Assembly (NCBI GenBank): GCA_910575445.1
Contig: CAJTFW010000006.1
Location: 186,001-250,000, forward strand
DNA length: 64,000 nt
Origin: Lachnospiraceae bacterium
GTDB taxonomy: Bacteria > Bacillota > Clostridia > Lachnospirales > Lachnospiraceae
Direction of reading: 5' to 3'
The notes under the pieces are model-generated. The model saw nothing but the letters and a program-made list of their open reading frames with translations. It did no database searches and was not told where the DNA came from. Shown here in pieces: positions 24,442-33,393 of the stretch (its first letter is position 1; every line of letters begins with the position of its first letter). Position numbers and translations under genes: made by a program.

Positions 24442-24825
24442 ATGTTACAGCAATTATCCGACGCCGAACTTGAAATTATGAAAATCGTATGGGGGAACCC
24501 AGAAGATGTGACATTGTTTCCCTATATCATGAACGGGCTGGCAGCAAGAGGCAAACCGTGCCAAAAGAATACTTTGATTGTACTCCTGTCCCGGCTGATG
24601 AACAAAGGCTTTCTGAGTGCCAAGAAAATCGGACGCCACAACGAATATACCACGCTTGTTTCGGAAGCGGAGTATCAGACAGCACAGACAAAAAATTTCT
24701 TGGACAAGATTTATGAGGGCAGCGCAAAAGGTCTGGTTTCCAATCTGATTATGGGCGACCTGCTGACAGACGAGGAATACGAGGACTTGAAAAAGCTGTT
24801 GGAGAAAGGGAAAGAGCAACAATGA
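24442..24825 (+). CDS. BlaI/MecI/CopY family repressor
   Basis: The 127-residue protein begins LSDAELEIMKIVWGNPEDVT, the classical BlaI start, followed by a winged helix (NTLIVLLSRLMNKGFLSAKK) and a C-terminal dimer helix pair. Family members are cut or released when the partner M56 sensor detects a signal, commonly a beta-lactam or metal. It overlaps the M56 gene by 4 bases (ATGA) and has two operator-like dyads in its own promoter. No beta-lactamase gene lies near, so the target may be elsewhere or the pair senses something else. Confidence 0.9.
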   Translation: MLQQLSDAELEIMKIVWGNPEDVTLFPYIMNGLAARGKPCQKNTLIVLLSRLMNKGFLSAKKIGRHNEYTTLVSEAEYQTAQTKNFLDKIYEGSAKGLVSNLIMGDLLTDEEYEDLKKLLEKGKEQQ

Positions 24826-26597
24826 ACGCAGTTTTGAAAATTTTCTTGTCCATGTCTTTTTCCGGCAGCTTGCTTATTTTGATTCTGCTTTTGGGAAAAC
24901 AGTTTTTGAAAAACAAAATCAGCCGGCAATGGCAGTATTACATTTGGCTGGTTGTTGTTTTGCGGCTGCTACTCCCGTTCGGACCGGAAGTAAGCCTGAT
25001 GGGAAAGACATATCGGACTGTCGATCAGGCAATATCCCAGGCTGCTCTTTTACCACCGCAGCAACAGCCCCCGCTAAACGTTCCAGGAGGCAATCTTGTT
25101 CCCGCTGTTGGGGCGGAACATCGCAAGGAAATGTTGAATAGTCCGGCAGATGATGTAACAACTACCCACCCATTTCAAGATATTGGAGTATTGTTAATCA
25201 ATCATATCTGGCTGGTGGTCGCACTGGGCTTGCTGATACGAAAAATAACAATCTATCAGGGCTTTGTACGATATATCAAGGCTAGATTAACCCCGGTTTC
25301 TGATATTGAGCAGTTAGACGAACTTTCTATTGTCGCAGAGCAGTCAGGCATTAAAAAGCCGGTTGAGTTATGCGTCAATCCGTTGGTTTCTTCCCCGCTG
25401 CTGATTGGACTTTTCCATCCATGTATCGTACTCCCCCGTGTGGATATTCTCGAAAAGGATTTTCGTTATATTGTCTTGCATGAATTGACGCACTATAAAC
25501 GGTGCGATATGTTCTATAAATGGCTGGTTCAAGTTACTGTCTGCCTGCATTGGTTTAATCCGCTGGTTCATCTTATGAGCCGGGAAATTACCAAGGCTTG
25601 TGAATTTTCTTGTGATGAAGCCGTCCTCACTAAAATGGGGAGTGGCAATGCACAGGACTATGGGAAAACCTTGCTTGACGCTATGGCGGCAGTAGGGAGA
25701 TACAAGGAAAATTTCGGAGCTGTCACATTAAGCGAAAATAAACATCTGTTGAAAGAAAGGATAAACGCAATTATGAACTTTAAGAAGAAGTCAACAGCAA
25801 TACGTTTTTTGACGGGTGCACTGACACTGTGTGTGATGTTCGGGGCGGCTTTTGTTGGCGTTTATCCCGTTGACGCAGCAGTTGATCGTACAGCAGGCAA
25901 GCTTCAGGTGGTTGTGAATAAAACTCCCGCACAAGGGAGCACAGGCACAAGTAGTGAGGACTATGCGGCTCAGGCGGAGCAGTACTACAAAGCCGACAGC
26001 CTGCCACTGTTTGAAATCACATTTCCCCGACTGAATGAAAATACTCAAAAGATGTGGCTTGAAAAGCTCTATGCGGATGGTGACGTTTCTTTCTTCTCTG
26101 TCTCTGTGCGTGGACTTGATACAAATTCTTCTCTATTTGCTGACTTCGCAGAAAAAGCATATACTAATAAAGAACTGGCGTTTTTCTCCGTTTTGACGGA
26201 CTGCATGGGCGAAGCGGAGCTGGAACTTTGGCTGGACAGGGCACTGGAAGATGGAAATTGGGCATTTCAATCTATGCTCTTTGATAAACTGAACCAGGGC
26301 GAAGAATTTGACGAGCTGGAAGAAAAGCGGGAGAAAGAATGGGCTGAAGCACAGATGGCGGAATACCAGGCTGTGGGCGTTACAATGGATGGAAAGGACT
26401 ACTACTACCAGGGCCAGCTTGTCAATATCTTTTTAGACATCCGGTCCAACAAATCCTTTCACACCCTGAATATGAACCCAAAAGGAACTGTCAATATCAA
26501 AATTGTCCGTGATGTGGAAAACAAAATCACAGGCGTTTCCTATATGACTGAGGCGGAAGTGATGGAACTGTTGGGGGATATGGATGACCCCGGATAA
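24822..26597 (+). CDS. M56 family metallopeptidase sensor (BlaR1/MecR1-like)
   Basis: The 591-residue protein has membrane helices near residues 8-28, 38-55 and 125-140, then a cytoplasmic zinc protease domain with HELTHYKR at 220-227, and another helix near 325-345. The outer C-terminal part, residues 350-591, is not a penicillin-binding domain; it has a helical region rich in Phe, Leu and Glu and a final segment with MDGKDYYYQGQLVNIFLDIR. The M56 protease in BlaR1-type sensors starts inactivation of BlaI. Translation is coupled to the BlaI gene. The signal sensed is unknown, and the lack of the transpeptidase-like domain argues against direct beta-lactam sensing. Confidence 0.87.
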   Translation: MNAVLKIFLSMSFSGSLLILILLLGKQFLKNKISRQWQYYIWLVVVLRLLLPFGPEVSLMGKTYRTVDQAISQAALLPPQQQPPLNVPGGNLVPAVGAEHRKEMLNSPADDVTTTHPFQDIGVLLINHIWLVVALGLLIRKITIYQGFVRYIKARLTPVSDIEQLDELSIVAEQSGIKKPVELCVNPLVSSPLLIGLFHPCIVLPRVDILEKDFRYIVLHELTHYKRCDMFYKWLVQVTVCLHWFNPLVHLMSREITKACEFSCDEAVLTKMGSGNAQDYGKTLLDAMAAVGRYKENFGAVTLSENKHLLKERINAIMNFKKKSTAIRFLTGALTLCVMFGAAFVGVYPVDAAVDRTAGKLQVVVNKTPAQGSTGTSSEDYAAQAEQYYKADSLPLFEITFPRLNENTQKMWLEKLYADGDVSFFSVSVRGLDTNSSLFADFAEKAYTNKELAFFSVLTDCMGEAELELWLDRALEDGNWAFQSMLFDKLNQGEEFDELEEKREKEWAEAQMAEYQAVGVTMDGKDYYYQGQLVNIFLDIRSNKSFHTLNMNPKGTVNIKIVRDVENKITGVSYMTEAEVMELLGDMDDPG

Positions 26598-26657
26598 TAA
26601 AATCGATGTAGAAAGAATCCCTGTTGATTTCTTCAAGCGGCGCGAGCCAAAATAGGC

Positions 26658-26693
26658 GCAAAAAGACAGGAAACCTTTTCTTGGTTTCCTGTC
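26658..26693 (-). terminator. Terminator for the minus-strand LytTR gene
   Basis: GACAGGAAACC at 26665-26675 pairs with GGTTTCCTGTC at 26683-26693. The A-run at 26660-26664 becomes a T-run on the minus strand, so it ends transcription coming from 27297. It may also slow transcription from the M56 gene. Confidence 0.7.
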
Positions 26694-26757
26694 TTGGTGT
26701 GCTGTTCTATGTAGCGGCGGTTATTCTGTTTTTATTATCTCTTTTCCAGCAACGAAG

Positions 26758-27297
26758 CTAACCGTTACAAAAAACTGACCAGATAAATCTTTCCAGTATT
26801 CCCGGTCCTGTATGGATAATGACTTTTTTGTTTGCGCTCTCAATATAATAAATATCCTTTACATACATTTTTTGTTGAACGCCAGAACTTTTCACTAAGA
26901 TATACCTTTTTGTCCGTTCTTCTGCAACCGACAATTCTTTCAGTGCACGTCCAAAAACGGTACGAAATTTTTCTTCATCAATCGGCTTTAACAGATAATG
27001 GAACGCTAATACATCAAATGCGTCATTCATATATTTTTCATAGCCTGTTACAAAAATGATAATACTCTTTTTACTGCCATTTTGTTCCTGCTCTTGCCGA
27101 ATATGCTTTGCAACGTCCATTCCTGATAGTTCTTTCATCTTTACATCAAGGAATGAAATATCAAAATTTTCCTTTGCCTTTAGCATTTCCTCTCCGCTGA
27201 CAAATGTCACAACTGCGGTATCCCTTATTTGCTCTTTTACCAGTGTAGCAATATGCTCCCTTGTAGCCATATCATCATCGCAAACCGCAATCTTCAT
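26758..27297 (-). pseudogene. LytTR (AgrA-type) response regulator with broken DNA-binding domain
   Basis: Residues 1-120 are an intact receiver domain: CDDD at 6-9, the phosphorylated Asp in SFLDVKM near residue 51 and the conserved Lys in LLKPID. The LytTR DNA-binding domain starts (KMYVKDIYYIESANKKVIIH) but is cut after about 45 residues and ends in unrelated residues. A normal member has about 240 residues; this has 179. It should not bind DNA normally. No partner kinase gene is beside it. A second broken LytTR gene lies at 59224-59668. Confidence 0.7.
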
Positions 27298-27413
27298 CAG
27301 CTATTCAACTTCCTTTCACTTTTATAAGATATATAGGCAAAAACCTTATTTTATTATATCGGATTTTTGCATTTTTGTATTAATGAAGTGGATGCCAAAT
27401 ACGGAATTTAGGG

Positions 27414-27447
27414 TGTGAAATGATTTGTGCAGGAAAGGCTTTCACAA
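27414..27447. repeat. 28-bp exact repeat of a MATE gene segment, inside an inverted repeat
   Basis: Bases 27415-27442 are identical to 17119-17146, inside the fourth MATE gene. Here the piece is flanked by TGTGAAA (27414-27420) and TTTCACA (27441-27447), which pair. The rest of 27298-27587 holds no recognisable gene; a weak promoter (TTGACC) may serve the next gene. Confidence 0.6.
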
Positions 27448-27587
27448 TTTCCAAAGCACCGCAAGCATTTAAGGTCGAAGCTGGAATATTGACCTTTGTT
27501 CTCAATATTCATAAGTATAACATGATGCAATTCTGACGCCCCTAAGAGGTAGACTAAGCAATATAAATATCTCAGGAGGCATACAGG

Positions 27588-29624
27588 ATGTTTAGAGCAA
27601 AGTGCAGATGGATAAAAAATATCGGTGGGATAACAGGGCGTACAAAGTGGCTTGTCGTTCTCCTGCTTTTCCTTCATGTATTTATAGCCGGAAAGCAGTA
27701 TCTGGATAATTATGATCCACTCTATACATCTATTGAAAAGGACCCCTGCTATCAAGATGGGGTCTTTACTATCTATCAACCCGGAGATTATGCGCGCTTT
27801 GTCGGTTATCTGAATCGCAATCATAAAAGAGATCCTAATAATCCCAAAGCGACTGCCATTGATGCAGTTCTGATGGCAGATATCGACCTTTCAGACACTA
27901 AATATGGTCCGGTTAAAGAACTTTCATTTCTGAAAAAAAGCTTTATCAAATATCAAAGCTTTGAAGGCCATCCCTATATCCGCCAGGCTATTTTAAGTTA
28001 TTCTGGAACTTTTGACGGGAATGGTCATACTATCACTTGGTTTAAAGATGGCAAAAATGGTATGTTTGTCACCTTGGAAAGAGATGCCACCATTCGCAAT
28101 CTGACTCTCCATGCAACACAACTTACATGGGATTTGGATGAATATGGAGTTGGAATGTTCTGTATCTTAAACTATGGCACAATAGAAAACTGCCAAACCA
28201 AAGGCAGCCTAACCGGAACCGAGTGTTACACGGGTGGCTTTGCGGGCATCAACCGGGGCACTATAAAAGATTGTGAAAATTATGCCAATGTTTCTCTAAA
28301 TAAGACCGGAGACTACGGTGCTGGCGGTATCGCCGGCCTTAATAAATGCAAAGTATTAGAAGGCGAAAGCGAAGAAAATCCCATTGTCCCTGTAATCGAA
28401 GGTTGCATAAACTATGGCACCATCTATGCCCCCTGGAAAGCCGGCGGTATCTGTGCCCGCAATGACTGTGCCAATATCTATACTTGCGGCAATGAAGGCA
28501 GCGTCACTGTACAATATCAAAAAGGCTATATCTACCCCGACGAACCCACTTGGTATGAGCCTGCCATGGCAGCTGGTATCTGTGGCGATATGGGCTGGAA
28601 CAATATTGAAAACTGCTACAATACCGGACAAATCTCCATTGAGGAAGATGGAGAGGAAGCTACCTATGCCATTGCCGGCAATACCCTTTTCTGGATTAAT
28701 ACCGTCGCAAACTGTGTCACACTGGCAGATACCGCCACCGGCCATATGCGCCATGAGAGTGTAATGGAGCTCACCGAGGAAGAACTGACGTTCTGGAAAG
28801 AACACCAGGAAGAAGTCCCCTACCTCCCCAACAACTGGAAATTTGACCTAGAAGAAGCCAAAGAAAAACTTCCGATTGTCCCACTTAATTTAATAGAATC
28901 TTCTCTGACACAAGACCAGAAAGACCTGTGGCTCTGCGATGAATTTTACTTACAGGCTCCTAAAGGCTATCAAATAGAAGAAGTCTCCCCCTACGCCATC
29001 TGCATAGAACCATCCACTTTTCTGCCTGCCGAAGAAAACTGTCAAATCTGGCTGATGCGTTTAGAAGACAACCTTACCAAACTCCCCTCCTACCCTGACA
29101 AAGAGGCTATCCATGAAGCCTGGTTAGACATTCCCGGAGCCCATTGGCTCCATCCGGCTCACAGCTACGCGGATGACTGTCACCTGGATTACACGGATTA
29201 TACGCATCCTACCATTCAGAACTTCACCACAGGTTATACACTTATCCACTACCGCGACGACTTTCTGGCCTATGCAGCTGTCCAGGAAGAAGGAGGAATG
29301 ATTGACAATATCGCTGCCCTGCCCTTAAAAAGCACCCCAGAAGGCGGCTACACCACTCCCTGGCTCCTCCTCTTTACCTCCGACGAAAATAACTACCGCC
29401 CCTCTTTGTCCTTTGCCAAAGAAGCTCTGGAAAACTTTATCCCCCTCCCCGCGCAAATTGTTGTAGCTCCTGGTGACACGCTCTGGTCTCTGGCCAAGAC
29501 CTACACAGGCACCTTTGCCCGCTACCCAGAAATAGCCACCATATACCCTGGTGACCCCAACCAACTAACCATTGGTCAATCCCTTACCATCCCTCCAGAA
29601 TGGCTTATTCCCTCCAATCTTTAG
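27588..29624 (+). CDS. Membrane-anchored beta-helix (GLUG-like) protein with C-terminal LysM
   Basis: Residues 20-36 (WLVVLLLFLHVFIAG) form a signal anchor. Residues 55-370 contain Gly- and Asn-rich turns of a right-handed beta-helix: FDGNGHTI, NYGTIENCQT, GGFAGINRGTIKDC, GGIAGLN, GGICARND, similar to GLUG repeats. A middle region of about 200 residues is unassigned. The last 50 residues are one LysM unit (VAPGDTLWSLAKTYTG), which binds peptidoglycan. Together this suggests a surface protein held by membrane and wall. The ribosome site AGGAGG precedes the ATG. A strong terminator follows. Its ligand is unknown. Confidence 0.78.
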   Translation: MFRAKCRWIKNIGGITGRTKWLVVLLLFLHVFIAGKQYLDNYDPLYTSIEKDPCYQDGVFTIYQPGDYARFVGYLNRNHKRDPNNPKATAIDAVLMADIDLSDTKYGPVKELSFLKKSFIKYQSFEGHPYIRQAILSYSGTFDGNGHTITWFKDGKNGMFVTLERDATIRNLTLHATQLTWDLDEYGVGMFCILNYGTIENCQTKGSLTGTECYTGGFAGINRGTIKDCENYANVSLNKTGDYGAGGIAGLNKCKVLEGESEENPIVPVIEGCINYGTIYAPWKAGGICARNDCANIYTCGNEGSVTVQYQKGYIYPDEPTWYEPAMAAGICGDMGWNNIENCYNTGQISIEEDGEEATYAIAGNTLFWINTVANCVTLADTATGHMRHESVMELTEEELTFWKEHQEEVPYLPNNWKFDLEEAKEKLPIVPLNLIESSLTQDQKDLWLCDEFYLQAPKGYQIEEVSPYAICIEPSTFLPAEENCQIWLMRLEDNLTKLPSYPDKEAIHEAWLDIPGAHWLHPAHSYADDCHLDYTDYTHPTIQNFTTGYTLIHYRDDFLAYAAVQEEGGMIDNIAALPLKSTPEGGYTTPWLLLFTSDENNYRPSLSFAKEALENFIPLPAQIVVAPGDTLWSLAKTYTGTFARYPEIATIYPGDPNQLTIGQSLTIPPEWLIPSNL

Positions 29625-29635
29625 AAATTCAGAAA

Positions 29636-29685
29636 CAGGCGGATAGTATGGTTTGTGGTCTCGCACACACCATACTATCCGCCTG
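29636..29685. terminator. Strong bidirectional terminator between convergent genes
   Basis: A perfect 17-bp stem joins 29636-29652 and 29669-29685 with further pairing in the loop. It lies between the LysM protein gene and glnN, which converge here. Confidence 0.8.
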
Positions 29686-29701
29686 CTTTGTCACTTATAT
29701 T

Positions 29702-31813
29702 TTATATTTCAAACATCAAATCTCCATACGAAGGCATCGGCCATACTTCTTTATCAACCAACATCTCCAGTCTGTCAATCGGTCTTCGAAGTGCTTCCAT
29801 TGCCGGCTGTACATAGTTCCGGTAAAAGTGTGCTCTCACTTTATTATCTTCAATCCCCACAGCTTCCTGCGTAACGCCCTGCAATATCTTTAGCGCCCCA
29901 TTTGCTTCATTTAAAAGTGCTGTAATATCCTTTAGCACCTCCATCTGCACCGTCGCATTGACCCCAATCGCGTTCATTGACTGCACAATCCCGGAGAGTG
30001 TCCCTGTATACCCGATAACTGCCGGTATAATCTGTTTTACCACCATATCAATCATCGTAAGTGCTTCAATATTCAGCGCCTTATTATAGGTCTCATATTT
30101 AATCTCTGCTCTTGAATGAAGCTCTGATTCACTAAACACTCCAAAACGCTCAAACATCCGAATCGATTTCTCCGTTACCAGCGCTGGTATTGCATCTACC
30201 ATCGAACGTAAGTTTGGTAGTCCGCGCCGCTCTGCCTCTGCAACCCATTCGTCTGCATAGCCATTTCCACCATAGATAATCTTATGATGCTCCGCTAAAT
30301 ACTGAATCATCAAATCATGCAGTGCCGTGTCAAAGTCCTCTGCCTTCTCTAAAATCTCACACGCATCCGCAAAAGCCTCTGCCACAATCGTATTCATCAC
30401 CACTGTAGAAGGTGCAATCGAATCCCTAGAGCCAACCATACGGAATTCAAACTTATTGGTATTAAATGCAAACGGCGATGTGCGATTTCTGTCTGTAGCA
30501 TCTTTGGGAAGGTCAGGAAGTGTACGCACTCCCGTATGCAGCTTTCCGCCTTTTAAGCTGTGCGTTGCATTTCCGGTACTTAGAAGCTGCTCTAACACAT
30601 CGTCTAACTGCTCGCCTAAAAAGACCGAGATAATCGCCGGTGGTGCTTCGTGTGCTCCTAGACGGTGGTCATTTCCCACATTGGCGGCCGATTCTCGAAG
30701 TAAGTCTGCATGTGTATCCACCGCCTTTAAAATACAAGCCAGAATCAATAAGAACTGCCGGTTCTCATGTGGCCGTTTTCCTGGGTCGAGAAGATTCTGT
30801 CCGTCGTCTGTCGTCAGTGACCAGTTATTGTGTTTTCCAGAACCATTTACACCAGCAAAAGGCTTCTCATGCAGCAGACATACAAGCCCTTGCTGATTCG
30901 CTACTCTCTTTAATGTCTGCATCATAATCTGGTTGTGGTCCGCAGCTACATTGGCTTCTGCATAGATAGGAGCCAGCTCATGCTGTGCAGGAGCCACCTC
31001 ATTGTGCTGTGTCTTGGCTGGTACGCCCATCTTCCAAAGTTCCTCGTTGACACACCGCATATAGGCTGCAATCTTCTGGCGAATCGTTCCAAAATAGTGG
31101 TCGTCTAACTCCTGTCCTTTGGGTGGCATTGCACCAAAGAGTGTACGCCCGGTATAGATTAAGTCCTTTCTCTGCAGATACTTTTCACGGTCAATTAAAA
31201 AATATTCCTGCTCTGCTCCAACCGAAGGGGTGACCTTCTGCGCGGTTGTATTGCCAAAGAGCCGAAGCAGCCGAAGGGCTTGCTCCTGAATCGCCTCCAT
31301 CGAGCGAAGAAGTGGAGTCTTTTGGTCTAATGCCTCTCCGGTAAAGGAGCAAAAGGCTGTTGGAATACATAAGATAACGCCCGCCGCATCCTCTCTGACA
31401 AAGGCAGGAGAAGTACAGTCCCAAGTGGTATAGCCCCGTGCCTCAAACGTCGCTCTAAGGCCCCCGGAAGGGAAGGAAGAAGCGTCGGGCTCTCCTTTAA
31501 TCAGGTCCTTGCCAGAGAACTCCATCAGAACCGAGCCGTCCTCCTTGGGAGGCGTGATAAAAGAATCGTGTTTCTCAGCGGTAAATCCTGTCAACGGCTG
31601 AAACCAGTGCGTATAGTGTGTAGCCCCTTTTTCAATCGCCCATTTCTTAATCGCTGCGGCTACAACGTCGGCAATCGCCGGGTCTAACTCCTTGCGGCCC
31701 TCAATGGTCTTCCGAAGCTCATAGTAGATGCTTTTTGGAAGATATTGGCGCATCGCTTTATCATTAAATACATTTGTTCCAAAAATATCCATGATTGAAT
31801 GTGTGTTTTCCAT
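29702..31813 (-). CDS. glnN: Glutamine synthetase type III
   Basis: The 703-residue protein has the length and motifs of type III glutamine synthetase (about 700 residues against 450-470 for type I), which makes glutamine from glutamate, ammonia and ATP. Visible motifs include [41 protein letters not shown] and [12 protein letters not shown], the last three around the metal and ATP sites. The ATG at 31813 follows GAAAGGA; the longer frame to a TTG at 31882 lacks a site. It lies downstream of the YoaK-type gene on the same strand, with an 87-base space, so they probably share a transcript. Confidence 0.95.
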   Translation of the reverse strand: MENTHSIMDIFGTNVFNDKAMRQYLPKSIYYELRKTIEGRKELDPAIADVVAAAIKKWAIEKGATHYTHWFQPLTGFTAEKHDSFITPPKEDGSVLMEFSGKDLIKGEPDASSFPSGGLRATFEARGYTTWDCTSPAFVREDAAGVILCIPTAFCSFTGEALDQKTPLLRSMEAIQEQALRLLRLFGNTTAQKVTPSVGAEQEYFLIDREKYLQRKDLIYTGRTLFGAMPPKGQELDDHYFGTIRQKIAAYMRCVNEELWKMGVPAKTQHNEVAPAQHELAPIYAEANVAADHNQIMMQTLKRVANQQGLVCLLHEKPFAGVNGSGKHNNWSLTTDDGQNLLDPGKRPHENRQFLLILACILKAVDTHADLLRESAANVGNDHRLGAHEAPPAIISVFLGEQLDDVLEQLLSTGNATHSLKGGKLHTGVRTLPDLPKDATDRNRTSPFAFNTNKFEFRMVGSRDSIAPSTVVMNTIVAEAFADACEILEKAEDFDTALHDLMIQYLAEHHKIIYGGNGYADEWVAEAERRGLPNLRSMVDAIPALVTEKSIRMFERFGVFSESELHSRAEIKYETYNKALNIEALTMIDMVVKQIIPAVIGYTGTLSGIVQSMNAIGVNATVQMEVLKDITALLNEANGALKILQGVTQEAVGIEDNKVRAHFYRNYVQPAMEALRRPIDRLEMLVDKEVWPMPSYGDLMFEI

Positions 31814-31900
31814 AGACAATCCTTTCTCTAAGATGGTAATGATTTTCTTTTTTAAGATACATGATACAAAAGAAAAGTACAATAGAAATCTTGAAAAGTC

Positions 31901-32554
31901 CTATTTTTTTTGTATATCTTGTCTGGTGGCAAGAAATGCAAGAAAGAGAGGAAAAAGGCAGGCATAGATGCTTTTAATACCCCAGGCTTTCATACAGAAC
32001 CAGCAGTAGATAACGCCAATATGAAAACACAAAAGTGTTCCTGCATAGAACTGAAATTTTTTAAGTTGCTTTCTGTCATGGCTGTGCAGATATTCTGCAA
32101 AAGAAGCAAAACACTGGCGTAAGTTGTTGGTGGAAAATATGGTCGCACTGTTGTATCCGGCGGCCTGTGTATAGGCGAGCCACTGCACAGACGTGGCAAA
32201 AAACATCGGATAGAGAGCGAACACCGGGTCAACACCTCCGGGAATCTGAGCAAGTATTAGACAGGCTATCCCATCAATTCCAATAGAAAGATAGCGAAAA
32301 TCGGTCTTTTTTATGTATTTTGGTACAAGTGTTGCAAAGACAATACCAAAGATATAGCAGAGTGTACCGCCTAGACGGACGATAAAAGAGAAGAAAGAAC
32401 CATCTAGTCCGGCCAGAGTCAGATAGATAAGATTGGTAGTCTCTGAAGAACCAAAAGTCTCACTTCGGGTCAGAAGTGCATAGACACCAAAAAAGCCGCC
32501 TACGACAGCGATTGCATGGTGAGCAATTGTTTCTGTTTGTTCTTTTGTATACAT
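31901..32554 (-). CDS. YoaK/DUF1275 family membrane protein
   Basis: The 217-residue protein has six predicted membrane helices and the DUF1275 pattern: AVVGGFFGVYALLTRSETFG, a TTNL segment, then GTLCYIFGIVFAT and a late TQAAGYNSATIFSTNNLR. The family's transported or sensed compound is unknown. The ATG at 32554 follows AAAGGA by 9 bases and starts MYTKEQTET. It is divergent from the TetR gene at 32687 and upstream of glnN, so it may be linked to nitrogen use. Confidence 0.8.
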   Translation of the reverse strand: MYTKEQTETIAHHAIAVVGGFFGVYALLTRSETFGSSETTNLIYLTLAGLDGSFFSFIVRLGGTLCYIFGIVFATLVPKYIKKTDFRYLSIGIDGIACLILAQIPGGVDPVFALYPMFFATSVQWLAYTQAAGYNSATIFSTNNLRQCFASFAEYLHSHDRKQLKKFQFYAGTLLCFHIGVIYCWFCMKAWGIKSIYACLFPLFLAFLATRQDIQKK

Positions 32555-32596
32555 GCTGATTATCCTTTCTGTAATTTCCATCTAAAGATACTCGAT

Positions 32597-32655
32597 TTTA
32601 TAGAAAAGTACAAGAGCAATTTTCGATTGAATTTCTAATTGGGATTTTCTATAAT
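32597..32655. promoter_or_regulatory. Divergent promoters of the YoaK-type and TetR genes
   Basis: On the plus strand TTGAAT (32627-32632) and TATAAT (32650-32655) are 17 bp apart and serve the TetR gene. TTATAGAAAA at 32597-32606 and TTTTCTATAA at 32645-32654 form a 10-bp inverted repeat, so the minus-strand -10 mirrors the plus-strand one. A shared repressor site is possible. Confidence 0.6.
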
Positions 32656-32686
32656 GAAGCAAAAGCAGCAAAGAAGGAGAAGATAG

Positions 32687-33277
32687 ATGGCAAAGAAAAA
32701 TACCAAAAAGACCAAGAGCAAGATTGTATCTGCAGCCTGGAAGCTTTTCTATGAGCAGGGGTATGAGGATACGACGATAGAGGAGATTATCGAAGAATCA
32801 GGGACATCAAAAGGCTCTTTTTATCATTATTTTGAAGGAAAAGATGCGCTTCTTGGCTCACTTGCCTATATGATGGATGAAAAATATGAAGAGCTAGAGC
32901 CAACGATTGCAGAGGATATGGACAGCTTTGAGGCACTTTTGTATCTAAGCCATGAGCTTTTATCGATGATTGAGGAGACCATCAATATGGAACTTTTGAC
33001 CAGGCTATATTCTACACAGCTGACGACAAGAGGAGAGCGGCCGCTCTTAGACCATGGACGTACTTACTATAAGCTGCTTAGAAAGATTATTACAAAAGGA
33101 CAGAAAAAGGGAGAGCTTACAAAGGTATGGAGTGTTGGTGAGATGGTACATTACTATGCGATGTGCGAGCGGGCATTTTTATATGAGTGGTGTCTAAGAA
33201 AAGGAGAGTATTCGCTTTTAGAAGATGCGGATAAGAAGCTTCCAATGATGATTGGAGGATTGCGAAAAACAGACTAA
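32687..33277 (+). CDS. TetR/AcrR family transcriptional regulator
   Basis: The 196-residue protein starts with a TetR DNA-binding domain: SKIVSAAWKLFYEQGYEDTT, IEEIIEESGTSKGSFYHYFE as helix-turn-helix, then a helical C-terminal domain. The ribosome site AAGGAG precedes the ATG. It is divergent from the YoaK-type gene with an inverted repeat between them, and 116 bases before putP. Targets are likely one or both of these neighbours. Confidence 0.92.
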   Translation: MAKKNTKKTKSKIVSAAWKLFYEQGYEDTTIEEIIEESGTSKGSFYHYFEGKDALLGSLAYMMDEKYEELEPTIAEDMDSFEALLYLSHELLSMIEETINMELLTRLYSTQLTTRGERPLLDHGRTYYKLLRKIITKGQKKGELTKVWSVGEMVHYYAMCERAFLYEWCLRKGEYSLLEDADKKLPMMIGGLRKTD

Positions 33278-33393
33278 TTAACAGACGAAATACTAGAATA
33301 AAGTCTGTACTCTATTCTGCGTTGTGTTCTTGTATAGAGTGTGTTAAAATGCATAAATGGTGTGAAAAAAGCAGAATAAGAGGGAGAATAAAG

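Noticed and set aside
28356-28805. Minus-strand frame of 149 codons inside the LysM protein gene
   Set aside because: It is a shadow of Gly-rich repeats in the plus-strand gene.
29636-29685. Long perfect stem as an attachment site or transposon end
   Set aside because: It sits exactly between two convergent genes and fits a bidirectional terminator.
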